NCBI GenBank assembly: GCA_002077045.2
Contig: KZ111144.1
Coordinates: 1,557,244-1,621,243 of the forward strand
DNA from: Rachicladosporium sp. CCFEE 5018
Lineage: Eukaryota > Ascomycota > Dothideomycetes > Cladosporiales > Cladosporiaceae
DNA: 64,000 nt
Reading direction: 5' to 3'
The notes under the pieces are model-generated. The model did not search any database, was not told where the DNA came from, and worked only from the letters and a program-made list of their open reading frames with translations. The translations under genes were made by a program, and so were the position numbers. Positions 1 through 10,200 of this stretch are shown here, piece by piece (position 1 is the first letter of the stretch; each line of letters starts with the position of its first letter).

Positions 1-2394
1 ATGACCTCATGCAATGGCGGGTATCGCGGCAGTCGGAAGAGCTCTCATACTGCACGATTGATGGCCGCGGCCGTGAAGGCAAGGGTGTGAACTGGAAGAA
101 ATTCGACCTCAAGGTCGCCGGCGTGGCGATGTATCTGAGAAATAAAGCAAGGGTGCAGCCGGGCGACCACGTATTGCTAATGTATACACACTCGGAAGAC
201 TTCGTGTTTGCTGTACATGCGTGTATATGTCTGGGTGCGATTGCGATCCCCATGGCACCGATCGACTCGAATCGACTGAGCGAGGATGCGCCGGCACTGC
301 TACACATGATGGCTGACTTCAAGGTCAAGGCTGTACTTGTCAATGCTGATGTGGACCAATTGCTGAAGCAAAAGACTGTTAGCCAGCACTTGAAGCAGTC
401 AGCTTTGATACTCAAAGTCAGCCTGCCTCCGACATACAATACTACGAAACCTCCGAAGCAGTCCCACGGCTGTCGCGACCTGGGTCTCACGATCCGACCA
501 GGCTGGATTCAGCCCGGCTACCCGGTCATTATCTGGACCTACTGGACACCTGATCAGCGCCGCATCGCCGTCCAGCTCGGGCACAATACCATCATGGCTT
601 TGTGCAAAGTCCAGAAAGAGACCTGCCAGATGACCTCCACGCGACCGGTATTGGGCTGCGTCCGCAGCACTATGGGTCTAGGGTTCCTACACACCTGCAT
701 GATGGGCATCTTCCTCGCCGCACCCACCTACCTCGTCTCGCCAGTAGACTTCGCCGGCAATCCAAACATCCTCTTCCAGACATTATCACGCTACAAAGTC
801 AAAGACACCTACGCCACAGCGCAGATGCTCGACCATGCCATTGCACACACGCAAGGCAAGACAAGCAGCATGCAAGAGCTCAAGAACCTTATGATCGCCA
901 CTGACCAGCGGCCCCGGATGGACGTCTACTCCAAAGTCCGCCTTGCCTTCGCACAAGCAGGTCTAGACCGCACGGCTATAAACACAATCTACTCTCACGC
1001 ACTGAACCCCATGGTCGCGAGTCGAAGCTACATGTGCATCGAGCCCATAGAACTCTACCTCGACCCTTCTGCGCTGCGGAGAGGTCTGATCTTGCCTGTA
1101 GACCCGGACTCGGACCCCTTCGCGCTGAAGCTGCAGGACTCTGGCATGGTGCCCGTGAGCACGCAGATCAGCATCGTGAACCCCGAGACCAATACCCTCT
1201 GTCTCGTCGGCGAGTACGGCGAGATCTGGGTCCAGTCCGAAGCCAACGCGCATGCCTTCTACGGTAGCAAAGACGCTTTTGACGCCGAGCGCTTCAATGG
1301 CCGGACTGTCGACGGCGATCCGGGCGTGAGATATGTGAGGACTGGCGATCTGGGATTTCTGCATAATGTCAGTAGGCCGATTGGGCCTGCGGGTAATATG
1401 GTGGAGATGCAGGTTCTGTTTGTACTGGGTGGGATTGGGGAGACGTTTGAGGTGAGTGGGCTGCAGCATTTTCCTGTGGATGTGGAGGGAAGTGTGGAGA
1501 GGTGTCATCGGGCGATTGTGCGAGGGGGATGGTACGTTGATTCCCTGCCAATGATGCACTCGTACCAGAAGCTAACAATCTCGCAGCGCTATCTTCCAAG
1601 CCGGCACCCTCTTAGTGCTCATCGCAGAAGTCCGCACACGCGCTTTCCTCGCCTCTCTCGTCCCCGTCATAGTCAACAGCGTACTGAATGAACACCAACT
1701 AGTCCTCGACATCGTCGCCTTCGTAGCGCTCGGCGATTTTCCTCGCTCGCGATTGGGTGAGAAACAGCGAGGCAAGATCCTCGCTTCGTGGGTCAGCCGT
1801 AAAATGCGCACAATAGCGCAGTTTAGCATTCGAGATCCGGACGGCACTGCGATTCCTATGCCCGAAGATGTGAGGCGTGGCAGCGCAGCAGGGACTATGG
1901 GCGCTATTGGCGGTTCAAGTCTCCGGCATGCTGAGAGCTTGGCCGAAGAGCCTGGGCTTGAGGATCAGGGCTTACGACTCGATACGCATGATCCCTACGC
2001 GCCTTCGACCTACGATCGCGCCGATGAACTCCGTACACCCATGAATGAAACTCCACGGCCATTGCAGCTCAATACCACGCTCGAGTACCCGCCCATCGAC
2101 AACCCTAGTACGCTCAACTCCGACTCCCCTGTGCTTGGCCGCTTTCCACATCACACAGTAGGAGGTGGAAGCGTAGAGGAGAGCCCGGTAGATGATCTGA
2201 GTGCTTTCGACTTCCACCCTGGGTTCCAGGCGGCTGGCGGCGGGGGTTATGAGTCGCCCGTGGACGTGCAGGGTGGGTTTGGAGGCGGTGGTGGGGGAGG
2301 ATTGAGAGTGGCGAATCGAGCCAGTAGTGACGATGACGATGACGATTGGGGAGCAGACGCGTTGAGAGGGATGAAGTTAGGTGAGGGACGATAG
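1..2394 (+). CDS. CPS1/DIP2-like AMP-binding (adenylation) protein, copy A, 5' end outside window
   Basis: C-terminal ~780 residues of a large adenylate-forming protein of the fungal Cps1 / animal DIP2 type. The frame is open from base 3, and the first residues already look like the start of an acyl-CoA-synthetase-like domain (FQWRV-type motif, then TIDGRGREGKG and a PGDHVLLMY stretch), so the true start lies upstream. Exons are 1-1531 and 1587-2394; the 55-bp intron 1532-1586 begins GTACGT and has a GCTAAC branch site, and removing it joins TG|C and restores the frame. The tail is acidic and Gly/Asp-rich (DDDDDDW at the end). Family members carry tandem adenylation domains and have been linked to fungal virulence and lipid-related functions; the substrate cannot be told here. 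It converges on the haloperoxidase gene, 176 bp away. The second copy is at 41340-43362. Confidence 0.85.
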
Positions 2395-2570
2395 CGAGCG
2401 GGGTGTATGTGACGGAGGCGAATTATATAGTGTCTATGTCACGTACGAGAAGCACGCGTACGCGCAGAGCTCGAAATGCATCGTATTGTCCATGCCTCCC
2501 GATTTCCATCTCCCTATCACATCAGGGCTCTCGTCGGAAGAGGTACGCTAGCCTTCGCCCCTCTCCCATT

Positions 2571-3874
2571 TTAAAATCGGTCCCACCCAGCATCAAATGC
2601 CTTCCACGTGTGATCTCCAACGCGCCAACCAGTCTCACTTCCAACATCACTGGCGTACTGGAAGTGGATCCCACCGAAGATCCTGCTGTTGCCGTTATCT
2701 TTGACAGCTTGCCTTAGGCTCGTGATCCGCCTCGTGATGACCTTCCCAATAGCGGTCACATTACTACTATGTTGCACATCAACCTCATCCCCTCCAATCC
2801 ACAAAGTCAGCACCGCTCCTGCTGCGCCTCCAAACGTGGCGTGCGTGCTCAAGTAGTCCTGATGATTTGGCGTGGGGTTCAAGAGGGGAGTCCAGGTGTC
2901 GTCGGTGAGTGTGGTGTTCGAGTGAAGGTAGGTGGAAGTATTGTAGCGGAGCGCTGTGATGGGTCGCCAGGAGTAGTAGGTGTACTTTGTGTCCCAGGAT
3001 GCTATGGCGGCGTTTGCGAGGGCGTAGTTCAGGATTGCGTAGAAGCGGGCAGAGGCTGTGACGTTTGTGGCAAGGGAATCGCCGAGGATATTGTTGGCGA
3101 GGCGGTTCCAGCCGCTGAGGTGAACGTTAGTTCAGGTGGTAAGTGTGCGGCCGTAGATAGGACTTACATTGGACTGCTCTCTGTCCAGAACCAAGCTGTG
3201 TCTGTGTCGTGCACGGAGCGGTAGGTCGAATCATTTCTGCCCTGTTGGTAAACTTGGATCAAGTACTTCTCAAATTCGGGCGAGGTGGGCGAAGGTGGTG
3301 GTGGAGCGCGATATCGCTTCACATTTCCCAGCCCCGCGAAGAGACGGAGTCACTGAGCCTGGGGCGTGTCTGGAACTGTAGGACCGCCCGGACGAGCTTG
3401 ATAGCGTCCTGGCAAGTTCGGTAGCGGCATATAAGGGACATAGCGATTGATGCCATCGTAACTTTGGGCGGTGGTGACCTTTACTGCAGCAGCTTCGCCG
3501 ATAGTCCGCGCACGAGCGTTGTCCGATGAGTTCGCAGAGATGCCGATGGGTGTGAAGACTGCAGCGAAGGCAGCGTCGATCGTAGGGTACAGTCTGGTGC
3601 CATGGAAGGTCAAGACGAGACTATCGTGAGCTGCGTACGAGACAGCGAGTTGCTGAAAGGCCAGCGAGTCATAAGAGCTGTCTAATGCGGCTTTCTAGAC
3701 GGCGCCTTGAACGATTGCGTTGAACGATCCAGCTGGTGGCGACGCAAGACCGTTGACGACCGTCCCGTTGGCGTATAGCGATGCTTGGTCGACCTAGTAT
3801 TGCACGATGTCGTTAGGATAAGTTGCGTAGGCCAGCGTTGCGCTAGATACAGCAAGGAGACCTGAGAGCTTCAT
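2571..3874 (-). pseudogene. Vanadium-haloperoxidase/PAP2-like protein, copy A, inactivated by three stop codons
   Basis: Same exon structure and length as the intact copy at 43539-44842: exon 1 3168-3874, intron 3115-3167 (53 bp), exon 2 2571-3114, with no net length change. Three in-frame stops interrupt exon 1: TAG at codon 27 (plus-strand 3794-3796; Trp in the other copy), TAG at codon 60 (3695-3697; Tyr) and TGA at codon 175 (3350-3352; Tyr). The catalytic region in exon 2 is still open and well conserved, with the WRP, STHATFGG and SRIFGGIH motifs. The start Met and a hydrophobic signal-peptide-like N-terminus are retained. I infer a recent pseudogene that decayed by substitutions only. 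Sequencing error is unlikely to give three independent stops. Downstream translation from internal Met codons would lack the secretion signal. Confidence 0.88.
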
Positions 3875-4335
3875 ACTCGCGGACCAAATCCTTGCCTACC
3901 TCGTGCTGGGGCTTGGGCTGTCGGCGATACTTACGTCGAAGTCTTATACGAAGCCGACTTCTATTGCGTGACTGCCGACGCGATGCTCGCACACTATGAC
4001 ACCACGATCGCCAGGCGCAGCTGGCATGCAGCAGTTGAGCTCTTTGCATGGCCACGAGTGGCATTCGCTACTGAATCAAAGGTGTTGTCAAGATCGTGCT
4101 TATTGATTGCTGCAGCCAAGCATCGCGTGATGTTGCCAAGGATGGCGAATGTAAGCGACAACGTACGTTTAGTCTCGTCAAGACGAGGCTGTGGTGCGTA
4201 ACCTGGGAAGTGCAGGTCAGAAAGATCGACAGTGCAAAGAGCCTGCTCGAGAAGGTCAAAGTGGCCTCAAGTAGCTCAGCGAACGACACGTGACCATTGC
4301 CTGAGAGAAATCGACTTCACACCTGCCTTGACTAC
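3875..4335. other. Intergenic, upstream of the haloperoxidase pseudogene
   Basis: Lies between the start of the haloperoxidase pseudogene and the stop of the NmrA-like gene, both on the minus strand. It should hold the former promoter of the first and the 3' end of the second. The corresponding interval of copy B is 284 bp longer. I see no coding pattern shared by both copies and no RNA gene. Confidence 0.5.
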
Positions 4336-5381
4336 TCAAGTATACTTCGCCACCGCCGCCCTCACCACATCCTCAAACTCCACAGCACCAGCCTGATGTT
4401 CGATTGTCGCGCGAGCAGCTTCTCCCATCTCACCATCAACGAGGTTCGACCCGTAGCCCGGCAGCAAAAAGCCAGCACAAACCAACTTGAGAGCGGCCAG
4501 GATGTCCTTCACAGCGTCCCACTTCGCCCTAGCTCCAGAAATCAACTGCTCATGATCAATATACGTGACGCTGTACTTCACGCCTTGGATCTTCTCTAGC
4601 ACGGCAACAATCTCAGCTTGCGCGACTTCGAAGTTGCGGATCGGCGCGATTTTGTTCTCGCTCTCGGCAGGGTGCTTCAGAATATGCCTGTAGCCCTGAG
4701 CGGACGTGGGCAGCGTTGAAAAGCTCAACTTGTGGCTGCCTTGGGCCCAGTAATCGACAGTGTGCTGGGCGATGTTGATGCCGATGAAGGCAATGGATGG
4801 ATCAAGTGCCCTGGTGGGTGTCAGGATGAGAATTTTCCTGGATATACGGAGATTTCTTACCAGTCCAGCCACATCCCCGTAGGCACCGCAGTCCAGGTGA
4901 GTCCGCTGCTCTCCTTCGAGCGCAGATAGTCAATCATTCCGCCCTTCATGTCGAAGATCGGACAGAGCTTGCGGGCAGCCGCGTTGGTATTGTCTAGTCC
5001 AGATTCACTGGGGAAGAACCGTTTTACGCCAGCCTCGATAGCCGCATCGATCATGATCTCCTCCTTGGGCTTGCCCGCCGCGCCAATGGCTGAGATCACG
5101 ACATCCTGGCCACGGAAGGCGAAGACGTAGTCTGCATGAGAGGCATCCCCGGAAGGTATGGAGACCACAGAGGTGTTTGGCGGGTAGCTTGCATCGCTCC
5201 TGCGCGAGAGGACTGACACGGTGAAGTAGGGGTCAGCGGCAAGGGTACGAGCGATGTGGTTGCCGATATTGGTGCCGCCAGCCTACAGGTGACGTCAGCG
5301 ACTCGAGCGGTGTGGTAGGGCGTGACTATTGTGGACACTGACTCTTACAATGAGCACCTTGCGAAGTTCGTTACTCGACAT
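4336..5381 (-). CDS. NmrA-like / isoflavone-reductase-like NAD(P)-binding protein, copy A
   Basis: Predicted 309-residue Rossmann-fold protein of the atypical short-chain dehydrogenase class (NmrA / isoflavone reductase / PCBER group). Exons: 5349-5381, 4861-5282, 4336-4810; introns 5283-5348 (66 bp) and 4811-4860 (50 bp). Splicing creates the dinucleotide-binding loop VLIAGGTNIGNHIA at residues 9-22, which no unspliced frame contains and which is the best evidence for the first intron. Later parts show VVISAIGA and a KRFFPSESG segment typical of the family, where the active-site region follows. Members bind NAD(P)H and reduce small aromatic substrates or act as redox sensors in gene regulation; substrate unknown. 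Transcribed away from the NRDE-2-like gene. The copy at 45588-46842 is intact but has a much longer second intron. Confidence 0.87.
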
Positions 5382-6050
5382 GTCGCTCGAGTGTTCAAAG
5401 ATGTGACGATCGAGCGATGGAGGGCGAATGATTTTCCGTGTATCAAACAGGTTGGAAGGATATTTGAGAGTGAACCTACCTCAACAACGCGGACTCCCTA
5501 ATATAAGGACAAAATTGCTTCTTGAGCGTCTTGTACACAAGGCGGTAGTCGCTCACAAATCAGTGATGCCCCGTAGAATGCCTGATCCCATCCGAGCCGG
5601 ATGGTATGGGGGATCGGTGCGAGCATCTCTTAGTCACTCAAGTATATCTTAGTCACTGCAGCATTGCCATAAACGTGCTGTCCGTCGAAGCGCCGCAATC
5701 GACCCGCAGCATGCTCTCCCTCATGGATGACGACGAAGGTCCTGAAGTATTGTTTCCTGAGTCTGCGGCCAACGTGATCAGTGATCCTGACGAATTTGCC
5801 AAGCCCAGGCTTACACATAGCTAGTTTGTTTCAGCAAGCAGACCAGGATCAGCATCGAAACAGATTGCATGCGACAATCGAACTGTAATGATCGATGCTG
5901 CTCCTGGAGAGGTTATTGGATCCCTCCCGCGAAGTACGATCACCAAACGCCGTCATTGAATGCTATGTTGGCTATGAGTCGGGCAAACCTCGACGTCTCT
6001 TCGTAAGCACAGGACCGGTCCGACGGAGTAGCCAGACCATAAGGCAACCA
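5382..6050. other. Intergenic, promoter of NmrA-like gene and 3' flank of NRDE-2-like gene
   Basis: 669 bp between two minus-strand genes. After the stop of the NRDE-2-like gene (6051-6053) the same frame stays open for a further 38 codons in both copies, but differences between the copies there are mostly amino-acid-changing, so I read it as 3' UTR. No tRNA or other RNA gene recognised. Confidence 0.45.
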
Positions 6051-6915
6051 TCATTCGATTCGCAGTTTTCCTTTGCGGCGTTTCAGCCCTTGGGTGTGGC
6101 GATCGGAAGACCCGGTTTCGTAGGCTCTATCTTTTGTTAGCTACAGCTCACTAAAATATCGCGGTTGACTCACCTTGCCCCATACCTTCGAACGCTTGCT
6201 CAACCTCATCCTCGTTCCGCAAGTCGGCCTCCTCATCGTCGTCCGCTCCAGAATCCTTTTGCATGGGCTCTACAGGCGAGACCCCGTCTATGACGCCTTC
6301 GTGGTCCGAGACGGGCAGACTGCGTGTTTCAGACCTCGACACTCGCTTGAGCACATAGCCATCCTTCGTGCTGGCAGCCCAATCAATCTTGAAGGAGGGA
6401 TCCGGCCCCAGCACTTCGCCACCGCCTCCGAGGTGATACCTGGGTACCTTCCACTTCGAAATGCCGCCATACTTGAGGTTGTCGGGATCACCTTTAGTAT
6501 CGATGACGAAGAAGTCAACTAGATCCTGGGTTGGTGGACTTGGGTTGCGGTTGCGCTGCTTGGGCGGCACGTACCGGTCGATGGCAGCGCCGTGGTGATT
6601 GCGACGTGGAGAAGCCTCTCTCCTCGGTGATAGTCTCACCGGACTACGCGAGCGAGAGCGAGTTACACGATAGCCAGAAACACTGGGATTGGGGCGATCT
6701 TGTCGAACGCGCTCGTCTCTGTGACGAGTAGATCGACTCGTAGGCTTGCAGGAAGCTTGTTCGACACGAGATTTGTGCCGCCTCGAACTCTCGCTATGAT
6801 CTCGGTCGTTACGTGGTTGCGATCTGTCTGGCTCTAGCTCGTTGTGCGCTCGTTTCTTGGAGGTAAAGGTAGAGAACTTTGGTGTCTGGCGACGGTCATC
6901 ATCGCGGTCTGGCAT
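6051..6915 (-). CDS. Short RS-rich protein resembling only the N-terminal region of NRDE-2/Nrl1, copy A
   Basis: 273-residue predicted nuclear protein. Exon 1 is 6174-6915, exon 2 6051-6130; the 43-bp intron 6131-6173 starts GTGAGT and has a GCTAAC branch. Residues 1-125 are basic and rich in Arg/Ser (RSRSRSPVR, SPRRE repeats), as in splicing-associated proteins. Residues 134-180 (DFFVIDTKGDPDNLKYGG, VPRYH, then GEVLG) resemble the segment of NRDE-2 family proteins that binds the RNA helicase MTR4; this is from memory of the family, not a search. An acidic stretch follows and the protein ends in a basic tail. Full NRDE-2 homologues are about 1000 residues with HAT repeats; none are present and there is no room for them before the next gene. 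It could be a lineage-specific short paralogue or an unrelated RS protein. Confidence 0.6.
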
Positions 6916-7225
6916 GGTGTTGATGCGCCTGTACTTGGTGGCGCACGGATAAGGGGTATGTGTGACAGTGCTGGAACATCATGATTGAGCGCGCTTCTCT
7001 GTCGAAATGTTCGGATAGCTAAGTGAAGCGAATGCACATGTCCTCAATCTCGTTGGTAGCGCGCCTGGAGCTGCCTGAGGCTCACAAATGTCAGCGGAAT
7101 TGCTCCCGCACTTTCATTGATCTCGATAACTTTTTTGGACAAAGGTGTGAGATCGTCCGAGGGCAGCTATGGCGTTTATGACATATTCCTCGCAAGTCGC
7201 ATAGACGACTCTGCACCTAGCTAGC
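6916..7225. promoter_or_regulatory. Shared divergent promoter, NRDE-2-like gene and UTP10, copy A
   Basis: 310 bp separate the two start codons, which face away from each other. The same arrangement and length (313 bp) occur in copy B, with most bases conserved. A TTTTTTGG-like A/T-rich run at about 7130 is the most obvious non-random element. No specific factor site can be named. Confidence 0.55.
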
Positions 7226-10200
7226 ATGGCGACTACATTACAGCGCCAGCTCGCAGCGATCAGCGCGAAGTCGACAAACCAACTCAATCTCAAGGCTCAG
7301 AAGCAGCGCCATGCCAAATCGCTCATATTCGAACCGCATGAGGCTGCAAAACAAGGCTTCGATACTCTCTACCAGATCTGCGCCGATGGCTTCGACGACC
7401 TCTGCCAGCTCGACGCTCGTTTCCGTCCCTTCGCCAAGACTCTGTTCGCCCCGAGCAGCGTGGAGGAGGAGAGGGAGCACCTGACGCAGGCGGACAACGA
7501 TCAGCTCAACATTGTGGTCGAACAATTCCTTGCCCTTGTGTGTGCGAGACTCCTCTTGCGGCCGGCGCAGAAGAGTGTAGAGTGGCTAGTCCGTAGATGG
7601 AGAGCACATGAGTACAATGCTTCGGCCCTGCTGTTTGCGTTCCTACCATACCATACCTACGACCTTTTCCCCACTGTGCTGTCGATCGTCACGGACCAGC
7701 TCTCACCAGAGTGGAGCTTTCTGCGACCGTACAAAGCCGCCTTGCAATGTCCTCCACGGCACGCTATAGTAGCTGCGGCCATCAGCACCCCAGCGTTCAC
7801 GACAGGGTTCAGCAAGTTCATACTTGACGCAGCGAAGAGAGGTCATTACTCGAGTGCAGTCATTGGATTTTGGGCCAGTCTTATGGCACAGGCGACCAAT
7901 GGTATGTTGGACAGCTCGCAGTCCGGACGATCAGCTGTGCGCAAGCAGAGGATTGAAGACGTGCTTACCAGGATATTGCCGATTCTACAAGGAGCACTCT
8001 CGGTAGCTGGTGTAGACGAGCTGTACCTCGCTTCGTGCACGATCATAAGTCTCATCGCAACCAAAGCACACCTGGACGACAAAGTGCTGGACGCAATGAT
8101 GGAGACATTGGCCACGACCTGGACACGTGCGACCTTCGAGGATGGGGTTCCCTGCCTCGCACTGCTTGCCGAAGACAAAGTTGAGATGAGCACGCCGAAG
8201 GCTGTAGTGTCTGCCTTAGCAAGCAATGACCGCTCAGCCGATGTTTTACGAAAAATTTCAGAACAACATCGTGTGAGCCGACTAACGTTGCTTGTGGCTC
8301 TAGGCTACCTCAGATCTCCGGGTAAGAAGGCGTCACCTGCTATCGTTGCAGCAATGTGCAGCTACGAAAGCCTCACACCAGGCGATCGCACAGCGCTTCT
8401 GCAAGAGCTGCTTGCTCACGAAGCTGGCGGTTCTCCGCCTGGTAGCCTACGCGATGTTCGACGAGGGCTTTTGCTACAATTAGGTGCCGATCGAGACTGG
8501 CTGGAAGACATCAAGAGTGCGGCGAGCAAGGTCGGAGTTGATGCTATAGCATTGGGCTTCGAAGCCGATTCTTCTGAGCAAGTGCTCTCTATCCTACCCG
8601 CGCCACAGGCTGTCCAGCCTCCATTACCCGTCAAACAGCTTGGATTCGAGGAGATCATCAGCACTTTGCCTGCCACGGCCGTTTCCATTCTATCGTTTCT
8701 AGCACCCGAGCACGCAGCAGATGCGCTGCCCTTGGTCAACGCGTTAGAAGCTGCCATTGGCGACAAACCCCACTTGCAACGCTTCTACGCACTGCCATCT
8801 CTTCACAAGACTCACTCTACAACTCGCCCGGAATATCTGAGCTTCCTGGCTACCGCGTGGTCGACATCCAAGACCTCTGCGGCGCGAGTGGAGGCGTTAC
8901 AGGAAGCCACAAGGACGCTTGCAGCTGGGGATGTGGAAACAAATTTTGATTACCAGAACCTCCTCCCTGCGGCTCTTACGGCACTGAGTGATGTTGCGAA
9001 GCCTGTCAGGAGGGCCGCTAGTGCTTTGATGCAGCAGCTGTTCCAGCAGTACGGCGGGAAGCTGGGCAAGACGCCACAGACTCTGACAGCTCTGTGGTGG
9101 AAGACTGCCTTGCCGGCAAGCGACGCTTCAATGTTCGCACTCAAGCAACACGATATGTGGAAGTTCCTCTCTGTTGCGGTGGTTCCGCTACTCGAAGAGT
9201 GTGTACTCGATCCTGCTTTCATTTCTCGGAGTTTGACGGAGCAGCTGAACGGTTCTACACTCAAGATCTCACTGCGCACTGATCTGTGTACCTTCCTCAC
9301 CGCACATGCGTTCGCGACTGGCAACGTATCGATCCAGACGTTCCTACGACAGATACTGGCTCGTACGGGCAAGGCGGCAGGTCACGCGCGCACGAAGGTC
9401 GCGGTCGTGCATCTCAAGGCGATCGCGAATAGCAAAGCCAGCCCGAGTGATGTCGCCCTCTACAACAACCTCTTGCCTATACTCAGCCACCGCACTACAG
9501 AAGAGACTGATGTGCTACAGCAATTGCTCGTCAGCGGCGCCCAAACCTTAGCAGTTCCGGCGATCACGCACCTCAAGACGCTCTTCAACGCCATCAAGCC
9601 ACAAGCTCAATTTTTGCTCGCGAATGTATTGCTAGACCTCAGTGTCGACGGGAATCCTGTCTTGTCCAGCAGAGAAACTTCAAAGCTTGCGCTCGAGACT
9701 CTGCGGGACGTGAGACTAGAAGGCGAGATTCTTGCACACATGCTTGACAAGCTTCCAACTGCCGCAAGTCTCACTGAGTCCGAACGCCCATCGAAGAAGC
9801 GCAGAACTAGCAAGGCGCTGTCAGAAACCGTGACTCCAGTCGACCCAGTGATACTCGCTGATGCTCTACGGCGAGTGACCACTGTATTGGAGCTCATCGA
9901 GTCAACCACAGCGGTCAAGAACGCCAAGCTCTACCCACAGCTGCTTCAAGGTCTCTTCCACCAGCTCAGTGAGATGCACAGGTGGCGAGCCGTCGCCGAC
10001 TCGGATCTCGTCTACATTCAGACATTGCTACTCGGCAATCTACTCGCAGTCATCACTCCTTTCGATGCCAAGTCAGCAGCAGAGATCAATCGCTCGACGA
10101 TTCGAGCGGATCTGATCGTCGAGGCACTCAGGGTGACCAACAGTCCACAAGTGCATAACACGGCGCTGTTGTTGATTAGCAAGCTGGCTACGATCGTGCC

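Noticed and set aside
6013..6130. Continuation of the NRDE-2-like frame past its TGA for 38 codons in both copies
   Set aside because: Four of the five differences between the copies there change amino acids and no family match is seen, so readthrough or a hidden exon is not supported.
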